Assembly: GCF_011075055.1 (NCBI RefSeq) | Contig: NC_058147.1 | Location: 14,446,001-14,510,000 of the forward strand | Source: Mangifera indica | Lineage: Eukaryota > Streptophyta > Magnoliopsida > Sapindales > Anacardiaceae | Length of the DNA: 64,000 nt | Reading direction: 5' to 3' | Shown here: piece after piece, positions 39,518 through 51,779 of the stretch | How the letters are laid out: every line of letters starts with the position of its first letter | Position numbering within the stretch: position 1 is the first letter of the stretch | The notes under the pieces: model-generated | What the model was told of the DNA's origin: nothing | Database searches by the model: none | The model's input: the letters and a program-made list of their open reading frames with translations, nothing else | Program-made: the position numbers and the translations under genes

Positions 39518-39612
39518 CCGGTTCGGGCGGGTTTTTGCACACCCTTACAAGCACTTACAAAAATAACCTGTTTCCGAACGAAAACCCTTCGTGGGTCGCA
39601 GTCAATAAGGGA

Positions 39613-42600
39613 ATGGAAGACATTGAAGATTTGTTGTTAGGTAATGGAGGCGGCGGTGCTGCTCCAGGTTTCAGGTTGCCCCTCAATGCTGTTGGAGTCA
39701 ATCCCAGAAAGAATAACAACAAACCAAAACTCACCAAACTTGATCACCCTCTTGTTTCCAAAGTCCCTGGAACCCAGGTATTACTTATTTCTCCCTGTAT
39801 CTCTTTTTTGTCATCCTTTTTTTCATTAATTTTTTTTGTTCATTTCGATCTTCTCTTACTGCAGACTATATATATCAAGACCTTCGGATGTTCGCATAAC
39901 CAGGTACTCATCTGTTTCATTAATTTTTTTTTTTGTAATATGGGAAAATGATTCAAGATTGCAAAGTATTATATTTGCAAATTTTATTGGTAAAAGTTGT
40001 TGCTTCAACTGTATGTAAGATGCAGTGATAGAGAAGTGCTAAAGATTTGGGGAGAATCTAAATATGGGTTAAAATTACATGTTTTAATGATTTTATACTT
40101 GTTACCTGCATATGTGTTTCTGTTTTTACACACTCTGTCTGAATCCCAGTGAACATAATCTTCTTGGCAAGGTTATTGCCCCTTAGAAAAGGGTTTTTAG
40201 CAATATACATTTCAGGGTCTTTGTTGAAACAATGTTACTTTTGGTGGTTTCTTATAAAGATATATTATGTTTAACTGGGATAATGATAATTCTCCTTGTC
40301 AACACTTTTTATGGGGTTCCTTCATGAAAAATCCATTTCACAAGTGAGCTCCTTTTCACAATGTTTAGGACGAGTCATAGGTAATGTTGAGCCTCATCTC
40401 GTTTGCATAACGGAGCTAGATTACTCTCAAAATGTTACTTGAGAACATTGCCTTGTGTATAGCGCAAGGCAGTGCTTGACATCACTGTCTTGTGTGCTCA
40501 AAATCAATGCTATTGTTTAATGAAAGACTCCCTGGATCTGGCTGGCAAGAGGTACATTTTTTTCCTGTTCTGGTCACTATTTTAGATCATATTACAAAAA
40601 TAAATGGAATACACTAATTTTTAAAACTTCTCCTCCAATGTTGTCATTTTTGCTTCATGATTAGGAAAAAAAGCTGTACGGTTAAATTCTGAGTTTATTA
40701 GGTTTCATCTTTGGATGTGTGCCCTAGGGAGTTAAAACCTGTGTTTTGTGAAGGATTTGACTTAGTTTTGATATTACTAATGTTGCCTGGGGATATAATG
40801 ACCGGTTTATATCACTAATTACTTTAGTTTCATGAAAAGTTCCCTATTTTTGATGTGATAAATGCTTAAATATGAAGAAATTTTCCCTATTTGTCTTTTA
40901 TAGGGAATAGGGCTCTCCTTTGCATAAGACAAGTCCTTTATTCTTCACAGTTTAAAACTAGTTGGGATTGGCTACTTTTCTACTCTGCTACAATACCTCA
41001 AAGCTTCTGCTTTGCCTCATGGTTTTAGATGTTATAAAGATAACAAAGCATGACAAGGTGGTTGAAAATGGAAGTAGAACGGCTTATTGATTTGTGAATT
41101 TATCCTCAAATTTGGTGTTTGTGGTATCATTTCATATTGTTAAGGTACTGTCTCTTCATTTGTATGTTGGAGGCAAAATGAAAAAATATACAAAGCTTAT
41201 TAACTTTAGATTAAAGAATGGAAGCACAATCTTTTCTAATGTGCAAGTGTCTCAAAGCTTAGATTTTATTTGACATGTCAAGTCTTTAACATTTTGTGTA
41301 AGCTTTGTGACGATTTTGTGATGTTTGAGCTATTTACTAGTCCATCAATTTTGTTTGATTTGACAATACCATTTTCCGAAAAGAGATCTCTAGGTCATAG
41401 TATAATATTCTCATATTAATGAGGATATTTGGGCATGTAAGTTTGATTGAGGAGGTAAAAGGGAAATTATTTTGACTTGGGCTTAACAATTTTTGCAATA
41501 GTACAAAGTCAGGTAGTGTACTTTTCTTAATGAACCTTGACAGTTTGATGAATTTTTGCAGTATACTTAACTGTTGGACATATGAGTCTTACTTTTCAGA
41601 ATGCATATTTTGTATTGTAATACTAAAACATATGTTGATGAAGTAAGCTGAAACATGCAATGCAAATAAAGTAGAACCCTATCGAAGTTTTCTCTTCTAT
41701 GTTTCAAAGAACACAAATAATCTGCTATTAAATCCAAGTCATTATTTTTAACACTTTTTCTTAGGCGATGTTAGCAAAAATATTGGATTGCCAATCATGA
41801 ATTGTCCACACATGAATGTAATTTTATTTCTTTTGAAGAATCATAGAATATGTTCAAACCCTGTAATAAGAAATTTTATGTGAATAAAATTTATGAAGAA
41901 CAAAAAATAATTAAAAAGGAAAAAGTGGAAAAGATAAGGTGGAAAATTTCAACTTTTTTTCATCAGGGATTTCTAGCTTGACTATTTATTTCCTTTTTCT
42001 TTACTCATTGTTCATTATTTCAGAGTGACAGTGAATATATGGCTGGTCAGCTTTCAGCATTTGGTTATGCATTAATTGAGAATCCTGAGGAGGCAGACCT
42101 TTGGCTGATAAATACGTGAGTATTACTGCTTGTGTTTCTTTCATTTATTTATTCATCCAAGTGTATTTTGGTAACCAAAATTGTATGTGTTGTTAAGAAT
42201 GTTGTAATTCTTTTCAACTAGGTCACCCTGTCTTATGATTTTTACCTGACTTTACATGTGGGTGGTGATCTTGATCCAATTAGGGGTTTTGACAAGTAAA
42301 TCAATATGTGAAATATCCACTGGGGTTTTCCCTATGTAGTTGTCTCTTTAGTAACAGGGATACAATATTTTTACAAACTACCTTTTACCCTTTCCCATGG
42401 CATATATGTGAACTATTAGTGCACTAATAATTCTTGGTGTCTGACACAGATGCACAGTAAAGTCTCCCAGCCAATCTGCCATGGACACTCTAATAACAAA
42501 GTGCAAAACTGCGAAAAAGCCCCTAGTGGTTGCTGGGTGTGTGCCACAAGGAAGCCGAGATTTAAAAGAACTAGAAGGGGTCAGTATAGTTGGAGTCCAA

Positions 42601-45600
42601 CAAATCGATCGTGTTGTTGAAGTTGTTGAAGAGACTTTGAAAGGTCATGAGGTGCGGCTCTTACATCGCAAAACACTGCCAGCTCTTGACCTTCCAAAGG
42701 TGAGTTATAATTTATATTGCAATGTCTCCTTTCAATTCAGACTGGGAGGACATTTTAGGAATTATTTCCACTGAGCATTGGTTATTTTAAATTATCACTT
42801 GTTGCATCAATGCATTTTAATTGCCTGTAATAATAATATCTACTGATGGGGTTGTAGTTTTTCTCTCAAAATAGTTATAATTTGGTTTTCCAACAGGTGA
42901 GAAAGAACAAGTATGTTGAGATTGTTCCAATAAATGTCGGTTGCTTAGGTGCTTGCACTTATTGCAAGACAAAGCATGCACGAGGCCATTTAGGGAGCTA
43001 CACTGTTGACAGCCTTGTAAGTTGTGACATGGATAATTTATTCTTAAATGCCATCTGGCTACCTTTTTTTTAATTTAATTCCAACCTTGCAGGTAAGTCG
43101 TGTGAGAAGTGTAATTGCTGATGGAGTTAAGGAGATATGGTTGAGCAGTGAAGATACCGGAGCATATGGTAATTTAAAACTGACTTGTTTTGAAATTTTC
43201 TTGTTTCTTTTGGATTTTTGGTTGGAATCTTAGCTTCCACAGGATATATCTCACAATTTACTTATTAATGTGAAGTGAACGTCTTAATAAAAGATTATCA
43301 CGACACTTTAGTACTGCAGTGACTATGTTCATTTATTTTTTCAACATATAAACAAATCAACTACTATGTATTTTTGCAATTATCTTTCAAGGCATTTATA
43401 TATGACTACAGATTCACCTTTATATGCTTAAAAGGTTTTGGCAATTAATAAGCTTATTCAGAGCTTAAGCTAATAAATATTTTACTCGATGGTAAACATA
43501 GATGTAACTTGCTTGTTTTGAACACTTCCATTTTCCTGAAATATTTGTAGGTCGGGACATTGGGGTTAACCTTCCAATTTTATTGAATGCTCTTGTTGCG
43601 GCACTTCCTCCTGATGGAAGCACAATGCTTCGAATTGGAATGACCAATCCTCCGTTTATTCTTGAGCACTTGAAAGAAATAGCTGAAGTTTTGCGTCACC
43701 CATGTGTATACACCTTTCTTCATGTACCGGTCCAATCTGGGAGTGATACTGTTTTGATAGTAAGTCAATAGATTATCCACATAATGTCCCCTTTCCCTCA
43801 AAACTGGTTCCGTTTGTTCATCTTTTCTGATATGTAATTGTATATTATCTGTTTCTGTAATTTTTTCTCTCCTCATACCATAGTAAAAGAAGGCCAAATA
43901 ATCTCATCGCTTGATTGCTCTCATTCTATCAGGCAATGAATCGGGAATACACTGTTAGTGACTTTAGGACGGTGGTAGATACCTTGACCGCACTTGTGCC
44001 AGGGATGCAGATTGCAACTGATATAATTTGTGGATTCCCTGGTTTGTATTTCTTCTCCATTGTTCCTTGTGTGCGTGTTGAATTTCTTTTACTTCTTGTA
44101 AATGCTGAACTGAAATAAACAGAATGTGTTAACTCCTTTTAAATTGTAAATTGTTTGTCTACTTTGTGTAATGACCTCCTTTGCCTCATTGTAATTCCCA
44201 TATTGTCACTGTATGGTACCACAATATCTACATTCAGGGGAGCATCAAGTTTGGGGTGCACATGATAGCTTTTAGACAACCTCCTCTGTGCTCGTGCACT
44301 CCATTCAGACAAAGCCCTAGCAATTGCACACGTGGGCAACACGCCTTGTATCACATGCTCCAGACAACGCAACATGCTCCCCAAGTAGCATAGGCCCCTC
44401 TTGGACAGACAGTGTGCAGTGCGCACACTTCATTAACATTGATGTGCATGCTCGATCAGACAAGGTCGTGTGCAACTTTCACGTGTGGATAGGCATATGG
44501 GCATTGGCCTAGACAGGTAGAACCAAGTTGCAACTTTTGCATATTTGGGCGACCCAAAAACCCAAAACAAGCCATTCCAAGCCCCAAATGGATGGCTTCA
44601 TTTGGGGCTTGGAATGGCTTGTTTTGGGCTTTTGGTTCGCCTGCATGCGCTGTCTGTCCAAGAGGGGCGTGCACTGCTTGGGGCGCATGTTGCATTGTTT
44701 GGAGCGTGCACTACGGGGCTTTTCACCTGCGTGTTTGATTGTTGGGGCTTTGTCTAAATGGGGTGCGCGAGCTGTGAGGAGGTTGTCTGAATGCTAGTTC
44801 ACGCAACCTGTGTCTTGCTTGCTCGTAGCCCATTTGATGAGTGTGCACGACCCATTTGCTTACATGTGTTGCCTGCACAGTTTGTCTGAGCCTAGTGCAC
44901 ACCTATGCGACCCACCACCTTTTAAGCCTTGTTTTTCCGACTCCTGTTTGAATTGTGATTGCCTACTTTGTTTTTCATATTTTTACGGTCTCCCAAGGCC
45001 ATCTGGAAGTACCGCTATGCATCCCCCGCACATAGTGTCAATGTGCCTATGCCAGCTTGCACATGGGTGTATAATGTTTGGAATATTTACCTGTTTAGAG
45101 TTTTAGTTAAAAAGTGTGAAAGTAATACTCATTTTATGGTGCTGCATAGGTGAAACGGATGAAGACTTTGCGCAAACTGTTAGCCTTATTAAGGAGTACA
45201 AGTTTTCCCAAGTTCACATTTCACAGTTCTATCCTAGGCCTGGTATGCTATTCATGTTGCATATTACTGAATTTCAATGCCAGAGAGATAATAATAACTT
45301 TTTCCTTGTATTCTTATTTGTATTTTTGGTATATCGCTCCATGTCTCTTTGACCAAATACATGTTCTCATGCAATTCAGGAAGTATTTTATAATTTCTAG
45401 GAGCTCTTTATCACTGAGAAACATGACTTTTGAAGCGTTGGTTTTAGATCTTTCTTCAACGACTATAATAGATTAAGTTCACGTCAGTGGCTCAGATGGT
45501 TTTATGTTTTCTTGAATGTATATATAAAATAAATTAGAAATAACATGGACATTGTGTCATATGCTAAGATATGTAACTCCGTAAATTGTCTCTTAAGGTG

Positions 45601-47076
45601 GTTTTTTTTTTTTGGGGTCTCCTTAAAGTAACACCTGTAGTATAAAATATCAAATATATTTATTGGCTGTTCTATAATATTCTTTCAATAGATCAGGTAA
45701 TAAGAGAATAGGTGATATGCAGAATTTTATGATGTTAAATCAGCCTATAGGTAATAAGAGAAAAGCTATTCTATAATCTTCTTGCAGGATGTAGTTGTTT
45801 TCTATCTTTTATTAGTTTGTGAAAAACAAATATCCCTTGCCATTAGCTTGACTTTGAGTATATAGAAGTTGTTTTCTTTTTTTGAACTTTTTGTGTGATG
45901 CAGTTCTTAACATATATATTGGGGATTTAACTAATATTAGGTTGTCAATTTTTGGTGCAAAATAAAAATGACAGTTGACGCCATCTGTTGCTTTAAATAG
46001 TTTGATTCTATAACAATTTTTTTTTTTTTCTGATATCAGGGACACCGGCAGCAAGGATGAAAAAGGTGCCAAGTAATATGGTGAAGAAACGAAGTCGTGA
46101 ATTGACATCTCTTTTTGAAGCTTTCACACCATATAATGGAATGGAAGGTACATTGGAAAGAATATGGATTACTGACTTTGCAGCTGATGGAATACACCTG
46201 GTACGGCTGAACAACTTTTATAAATGATCTCTATGCTGAAAAGCCCTCTGCTCATTCTCTTTCTTTCAGCATTAACAGATTTACACTTCTACCCTTTTAT
46301 AAAATGAGGGTTTAATTCCTTTTTTCTTTTGATCTGGTAAAAAAATGGACCATCCATATTTGTATATATATTTTTAACAATTATTGTTTTACCACATGTT
46401 CTGGTAAAACAATGGACCATCAGATGCAGCCCAAATGCTCTTGCTCTGCGTTCAATTTTCTAGGAGCAAAATTGTGTATTGGATTGTTTTGTATTTATGA
46501 CTGGATATTTCGTTGTTGTTCAAGGTTGGCCATACAAAGGGATATGTGCAGGTCCTTGTAATTGCTGCAGTAAGTATGCTGGGTGCTTCAGCTATTGTGA
46601 AGATAACATCTGTAGGAAGGTGGTCAGTTTTCGGAGAAGTGATTGAGACTCTCAACCAAGTAGACCACAAAGCAGCTTCTAATGAGAGAAAATCTGGTCA
46701 GGACAGATGTTCTCCATGCTCCAACCAAGATGATTCATGTGCAAGCTCAAATGATCCTCATTGTGGTACTTGTGGACCAGAAAGCTGTGGAGGAGAAATA
46801 GCTCTGGAAGCAAGCAAAGTTTCCAGGATTGACAAAATGGCGGAAGATCATAGCAGTAGAAATCTGATGGGGTGGTTACTAAAGAAGCGCATAAACCATG
46901 TGCACAAGGTAGAAAATGATATTGCATCAGAATCTATGAAAAAGCAACGCATTAAAGGAAGAATTGGTGATTATGGTATCACTGGCAGGGCTGTCTTTGG
47001 AGGAGTGCTTTTCAGCTTCGTGACGATTGTAGCAATTTTATTACGTCTTGGATTTAGGACATCTCCATCCCAATGA
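39613..47076 (+). CDS. Threonylcarbamoyladenosine tRNA methylthiotransferase (CDKAL1/MtaB type), 11 exons
   Basis: Exons: 39613-39777, 39865-39903, 42024-42115, 42450-42699, 42897-43016, 43093-43168, 43551-43759, 43933-44041, 45150-45242, 46040-46200, 46525-47076. All introns are GT-AG and the phases join without a break, giving 621 residues. The enzyme adds a methylthio group to t6A37 of tRNAs reading ANN codons. The N-terminal UPF0004 domain (about 57-170) has cluster cysteines C64, C100 and C129. The radical SAM motif CLGACTYC gives C198, C202 and C205. A TRAM-like segment follows (about 420-480). The tail has six cysteines (500-526) and ends in a hydrophobic segment (about 594-612), fitting the ER tail anchor known for CDKAL1. 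It matches what I recall of Arabidopsis At1g72090. Intron 2 is 2.1 kb, and intron 8 holds a foldback element. The start is the first ATG in frame before the conserved region that leaves a short leader. Confidence 0.95.
44250..44800. mobile_element. GC-rich foldback element in intron 8
   Basis: Two arms meet near 44594. The inner 42 bp (44549-44590 and 44599-44640) are nearly perfect inverted repeats around an 8-base loop. The arms continue outward with more mismatches: agacaacctcctc at about 44273 pairs with gaggaggttgtct at about 44777. The left arm carries about 110 bp of extra sequence (about 44420-44530). Base composition is far more GC-rich than the rest of the gene. No target duplication was found, so the class (foldback MITE or Mutator-like) is open. 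The splice sites of intron 8 (44042-45149) are intact. Confidence 0.8.
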
Positions 47077-47472
47077 TGTTTTTATTGTATAGCGTTTGGC
47101 CTTTTTCTTTTTTTATTGAGATATTCTACTGAAGTTTGCTATGCACTGAGAATGTACCAAATTTGTTTATCAAACAGTTTTGACAGATTTAATTATTACA
47201 ACACTTGCAAAATTTCATAATGTACTCATTTTTCTCCTATCATGATTGATGTTTCTTTGTTGGGTGATTATCAGAACATTGCTTCTTATTCAATAATACT
47301 ATATATATAGCATCGAAAATTCACCCACAGGAGAGGAGAAAAATGAACAAAGTATACATAGAAGCCAAAAAGAATGGTGGGGTCGGAGAAACTTGCAGAG
47401 TGACTTCTTCAGCTGATGGAGGATATCGGGGACAATACTTCGACAAAAGAATGTAATCACATAGTTGCTGTA
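47077..47472. other. Convergent intergenic region between the methylthiotransferase and MCTP genes
   Basis: The two coding regions end tail to tail 396 bp apart, so both 3' UTRs must share this interval. No other feature was seen. AT-rich stretches suitable for poly(A) signals are present on both strands, but no specific site can be called. Confidence 0.6.
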
Positions 47473-50400
47473 TCATAATAGCATATCTGATTTGGATGGT
47501 AATCTTTTGAAGAAATTGACAGGTACGGCAGGCATCCTGCTCCTGAAACGGGGATGCCGCAGAAAGTAGAGTCCAACTAGAACTGCCACTAATTGGAATG
47601 GAGTAACATAAATAAACACTGCCCAGATCAATGAGAAGATGATAAAGATAGCAGTAGCTCTTGGATCACGCCAGCTGAGTATAGCTTGAGCCCTTTCCCC
47701 TTGTGACGCCAAATCTCCAATCACTGTCTGCACTCGACCTGCCACACTGCGAAGCCTGTCATATCTGATTCTTACAATGTCTGCAGGTCTTGCTGATGGG
47801 AATTTATCAAATTCCTCATCAAGCTCATCAAGGTCATTTGGATGTACACGGTCAGCATGTGAAAGACGAGCATCCATGTGTGGTGGGTGCCTTGGCCTAA
47901 AACGGAAGTTCCAGACTCCAATAACAAAGAGGTAGAGGAAAATTGTGGGCAGGATCAGTTCTGGATAGCACACCAGTATCAAGAATAATACGTGCACAAG
48001 TATTGTGGTAACTGGGTTTCTCCAGGCGCAAATGTCATTTATCCATTTACAAACAGCAGAAACCCCTGAAAGAACTTTCATTATTCTTTGGAAATTGGCT
48101 TTGCTTCTCCTCAAACTCCACATATGGTAATCTACATCCAGCATGTACTCAACTATTTCACGCCTGAGTGGTGGCTCTGACCTTCCAAGCCTTGCTGCAA
48201 CTATCTGCTGGGCCTGATATCGAAGCAAATCAGTATGTCTAACTGGTATGGGCTGCACATAATGCATTTTGGGAAGCAATGGTTTTCCATATTGTGCCAC
48301 CATGTTTACCCAAGCAGTACATGTAAACCTTAATGCCAATTGAAGTTCCCCATGTTTCTTCAAACCAGAGGGTGTTAATACCAGCAGAGGATAGTAATGT
48401 GTGTATATACGATCAGTTTCTAAAGTCGATAAACGAATTCTCACCTTTCCAATTCTCTGATCTATTGCATCATCTTTGCTTCCATTAATGTGGTTATTAT
48501 CAAATACACCAATTGTGATGACTGTGCAAGGATCATAAACTTCCCAGGTATACTGCTCATTCCATCGAGGAGTTAGAGTGTCAAGGAGTGTTCTAGTTCG
48601 GACCCATTTGTTTCCATACTTTGCCACACAATATGCATCGGTAGTTCTACCATCTTTACTTTTCATAGGCAGCAAATTTCTCGCACTCAAAATTCCAAGT
48701 TCAAGAATTCCAATATTATTCTTTCTCAGGTGCTTTGAAGATGGCTGAAGATCACTGCTGAAATGAGCGGATTCATCAAGAACATGGTAACCTTGTTCTA
48801 AGCAGAATCCAACTAGAATCTTGCTTGAGAATTTTTCTTTCTTCTTCTCACCTCCCTCTTCTGCCAATGCAGGTTTGAGGAGATTTAACCACCTAGGATC
48901 TGGCAACTTAGTGGTATCATGTCTTGATGAAACATCTCTAACTGGAATGTATGCCCGTCCTAAAATCTCTTCCTTTCCAGGTCCAACTCTGTCCTCAACA
49001 GACACAATAATCAGATCCTCAAAAGGCTCAGATACCACATACATGAACTCTTCTCTCCATATTGGATTTCGTGTTTGCAAAGGCCTTGTTACCTTGACAT
49101 GATTTCCAACTTGAATTTTAACATATGCTTCTGGAAGACGCCCTTTGTCAGACGCCACAAGATCCTGTGCTTCCCAGACATTAACTCGAAGGTAATAAAG
49201 CTTGGGAGAAAAGTAAACCTTTGATCTAGTGTTAGATAGATTTGTGTGGCTGATGTTGTGTGCATCAGAGTGCCATGCCTCAGGAAATGACTCATCAGCT
49301 TGTGTTCCCATCCAAACTGCAAGCATAATTTCACCTTTAGCTTTATCTCCCTTCTTGTCCACCAATCTGTACCATTGAGGAGCCAATGGACTATCCGGTG
49401 GAACTCGAAGAGGGACTTCTGATAGATCAAAAAGAACCTTTCCCACAAAATCATCCTTCCCAATGTCCTTATCTTTCACAGTCACTTCCAACAAATTTGA
49501 CTGTAATCTTTCTTTTGAGAAAGCAAAAATTTGCTTCCATACTGGGTTCTGATTCTTCTCCAAGTGTTTGGTAACACCTCTATAGTTCCCAAGCTTTACT
49601 TCCACATAAGGATCAAGACTCCCTGAAACATCCATTGCAGGAAGATCTTTAGCCTTTACCACATTCACATACAAGTAATGCATTTGCTCAACCAAATCAT
49701 AAGTACTCGACGTCTTGTCGCCCCCTCTGTATCTCAGTCTAGCTGCAACCGGTGGGCTAGTCTCCACCAAAAGAAATTCTGGATTAGTCTTTGGCATTTG
49801 CATATGCATTACACTTGCTGCAGGCCCTGCAGCTTTAGCAAAATCCATTCTTGTCTCCACGGGCTTTTCCTTCACATCAGAACCAAACACAGATGAAGAT
49901 GATGCTGGAGCTGGAGCTGGAGCTGGAGTTGGAGCGGCTGGTGCAGTCCCTAAAGAGTGAAAAGTTCTCACTTCTTTTTCTTTCTTTTTCTTCTCAGATT
50001 GTTCACGTCTGATACCCTCATCAAAATACTTATTAGGGTTTATTTCTTGAAGTGGAGTCCCTTCACTACTCTCAAAAGTACCACCACCACCCTGATTTGG
50101 TGGTGCAGCGAAAGCAGATTCATCAATAACTGCATAAACTTTTAGAGCTAATTCTCCCTTAATATGAGAGAAAAGGCCACGTTTATCGAGAGGGTAACGC
50201 TGAACATTGGCCTCAGATTCAGAAAAAGGGATAGAAACGCCAGAAATTATAACCCTCCCAAGAAAGTTGTGGTGGTGACCATGGCCTCCTCTGGGGTCAT
50301 GATACACTGTAACATGAATTGTTTTGTTGGGAAGATCAGGGAGGTTGTTAGTGATGAATACAAGGGTTTCATTCCAAGAAGGGTTGAGGTCTTTTGGCTT

Positions 50401-50520
50401 GGTTTGAGTTCTTTGTTTCTGCTCTTCAAACTCTACTTCAACAAAAGGATTTGCAGATCCTTGACCATCTTTGGGCTTGAGGTCGCTGGCATCAAGAACT
50501 TGTACCACCAGCTTAGCCAT
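47473..50520 (-). CDS. Multiple C2 domain and transmembrane region protein (MCTP)
   Basis: One uninterrupted frame of 1015 residues, intron-free as is usual for plant MCTPs. Four C2 domains lie at about 4-130, 282-402, 443-550 and 606-735, followed by the C-terminal PRT_C domain. That domain holds two hydrophobic hairpins (about 837-870 and 956-988), and the protein ends KRLPSKSDMLL. C2B has a full acidic set for calcium (D297, D303, D350, D352, D356/D357). C2A has a His/Gly-rich third loop (HDPRGGHGHHH, 74-84) and C2C has lost most acidic positions. The linker at 193-206 is an Ala-Pro repeat. MCTPs tether ER to plasma membrane, often at plasmodesmata; FTIP1 and QUIRKY are relatives. The sequence is closest to what I remember of Arabidopsis MCTP6. 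The start ATG opens directly with the C2A strand (MAKLVVQVLDASDL). Confidence 0.95.
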   Translation of the reverse strand: MAKLVVQVLDASDLKPKDGQGSANPFVEVEFEEQKQRTQTKPKDLNPSWNETLVFITNNLPDLPNKTIHVTVYHDPRGGHGHHHNFLGRVIISGVSIPFSESEANVQRYPLDKRGLFSHIKGELALKVYAVIDESAFAAPPNQGGGGTFESSEGTPLQEINPNKYFDEGIRREQSEKKKKEKEVRTFHSLGTAPAAPTPAPAPAPASSSSVFGSDVKEKPVETRMDFAKAAGPAASVMHMQMPKTNPEFLLVETSPPVAARLRYRGGDKTSSTYDLVEQMHYLYVNVVKAKDLPAMDVSGSLDPYVEVKLGNYRGVTKHLEKNQNPVWKQIFAFSKERLQSNLLEVTVKDKDIGKDDFVGKVLFDLSEVPLRVPPDSPLAPQWYRLVDKKGDKAKGEIMLAVWMGTQADESFPEAWHSDAHNISHTNLSNTRSKVYFSPKLYYLRVNVWEAQDLVASDKGRLPEAYVKIQVGNHVKVTRPLQTRNPIWREEFMYVVSEPFEDLIIVSVEDRVGPGKEEILGRAYIPVRDVSSRHDTTKLPDPRWLNLLKPALAEEGGEKKKEKFSSKILVGFCLEQGYHVLDESAHFSSDLQPSSKHLRKNNIGILELGILSARNLLPMKSKDGRTTDAYCVAKYGNKWVRTRTLLDTLTPRWNEQYTWEVYDPCTVITIGVFDNNHINGSKDDAIDQRIGKVRIRLSTLETDRIYTHYYPLLVLTPSGLKKHGELQLALRFTCTAWVNMVAQYGKPLLPKMHYVQPIPVRHTDLLRYQAQQIVAARLGRSEPPLRREIVEYMLDVDYHMWSLRRSKANFQRIMKVLSGVSAVCKWINDICAWRNPVTTILVHVLFLILVCYPELILPTIFLYLFVIGVWNFRFRPRHPPHMDARLSHADRVHPNDLDELDEEFDKFPSARPADIVRIRYDRLRSVAGRVQTVIGDLASQGERAQAILSWRDPRATAIFIIFSLIWAVFIYVTPFQLVAVLVGLYFLRHPRFRSRMPAVPVNFFKRLPSKSDMLL

Positions 50521-51588
50521 GGTGGAAAGAAGAAAATGAAGATATGTTTTTGTTTGATTGATCTAATGTGAAGGGAAGAGAGGTTGGTGGTGAAAAAGTA
50601 GGAGTAAAGAAGGGGACAGAAATAGTAGTATGATAGGAAGAGAAAGAACAGGGAGATTTCTGTACCACTATATGTGGGTAAAAGCAAAGGTAAGTAATAC
50701 CTTAAAACCCACATTTAAAAGAGAAAAAAAAAAAAACCCATTAATCATATTAATAATAATTATAAAAGTTGATGATAAATTAAAGTAAAGGAAGTGAAGA
50801 TGAAGAAATAGTTGGAGTGTGAAGAGAGAAAGATTATGTGCGAAAAGAGTAATTATATATGATGTTTTCATTGAAGGAGATTGAGGGTGTTTGGTGTTCT
50901 GGTAAGATCCTGCACATTTTTAAAATCTTAGGTCAGGAGGGGATACATGTAATTTATTGGCATTTAAATGATCATAATAATGGTTGTGGGGTTTGAAAGA
51001 GATAAGATAATGTTTAGGTGATGGAGAGAATGAAAGAAAGTGATATTCACAATTAGAAAAGTGTTTTCATCATATACTTTTATTACAAGGATATCTCCTT
51101 TTCAGGGTGATTAGGCAGAGGGATGCATTATTGATACCAACTCAACTATTGAGTTTGCCTTTTTCATTTTCTTTCTTTGCATTGAATGAATGAATAAATC
51201 TCTTTGACTTGCCTACTTTCCATGCCCCACCTGCTGGGTAAACATTATTTACTAATTAATTTTTTAACACTTATAAATCTAATTAAAAAAAATATAATAA
51301 ATTTATACGTATCTTTTTTAAATATATAAATAAATATATATTTAATATATATCATTATATAATTAAATAAAATTAATGATATTATTTAAGTAATAAATAT
51401 TTAATATGGTTGGGTTAGAAATAGCAAGAACCTTCTTCTACAGTAATGATATTATTTGGATAATGTAAGTAAAAAATTATTAACAAAGCTAAACTACTAA
51501 TTGGGTGTTAGAATTGTCTCTAATTTTAACCCATTCACTACCAATAATTTAATTTAAACTATATATAATTTTAATTCTCCTCCCATAT
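50521..51588. other. Upstream region of the MCTP gene
   Basis: This is the presumed 5' UTR and promoter of the minus-strand MCTP gene. On the minus strand the first 200 bases are pyrimidine-rich (ctttcttctttcc-like), typical of a plant leader. A catatagtgg word near 50673 might be a weak TATA element, but I cannot support it further. No other gene was found. Confidence 0.45.
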
Positions 51589-51664
51589 GGGGATGACAAC
51601 ACAACACCCATTAAACTTTTTTTAACTGAAAAAATTAGTTTAATGGGTTTTTGTTGTTATCCCC
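51589..51664. mobile_element. Short hairpin, possible MITE remnant
   Basis: A 76-bp palindrome starts ggggatgacaaca and ends tgttgttatcccc. Inner arms are cccattaaac / gtttaatggg around an AT loop. No clear target duplication was seen. Confidence 0.5.
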
Positions 51665-51779
51665 GTTCGGTATAATTAATTGCATTTTGATTGTATCTGT
51701 CTGGTGAAATTGAGAAAAATAATTTTAAAACAATAAAAAATTATTATTTAATATGGACAAATTTCAAGAGTGGCGGTGG

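Noticed and set aside
44139..45153. Cluster of short open frames in intron 8
   Set aside because: They are produced by the GC-rich foldback, mirror each other on the two strands and resemble no protein family.
48821..50571. Plus- and minus-strand frames overlapping the MCTP gene
   Set aside because: They are shadows of the long MCTP frame in other phases.
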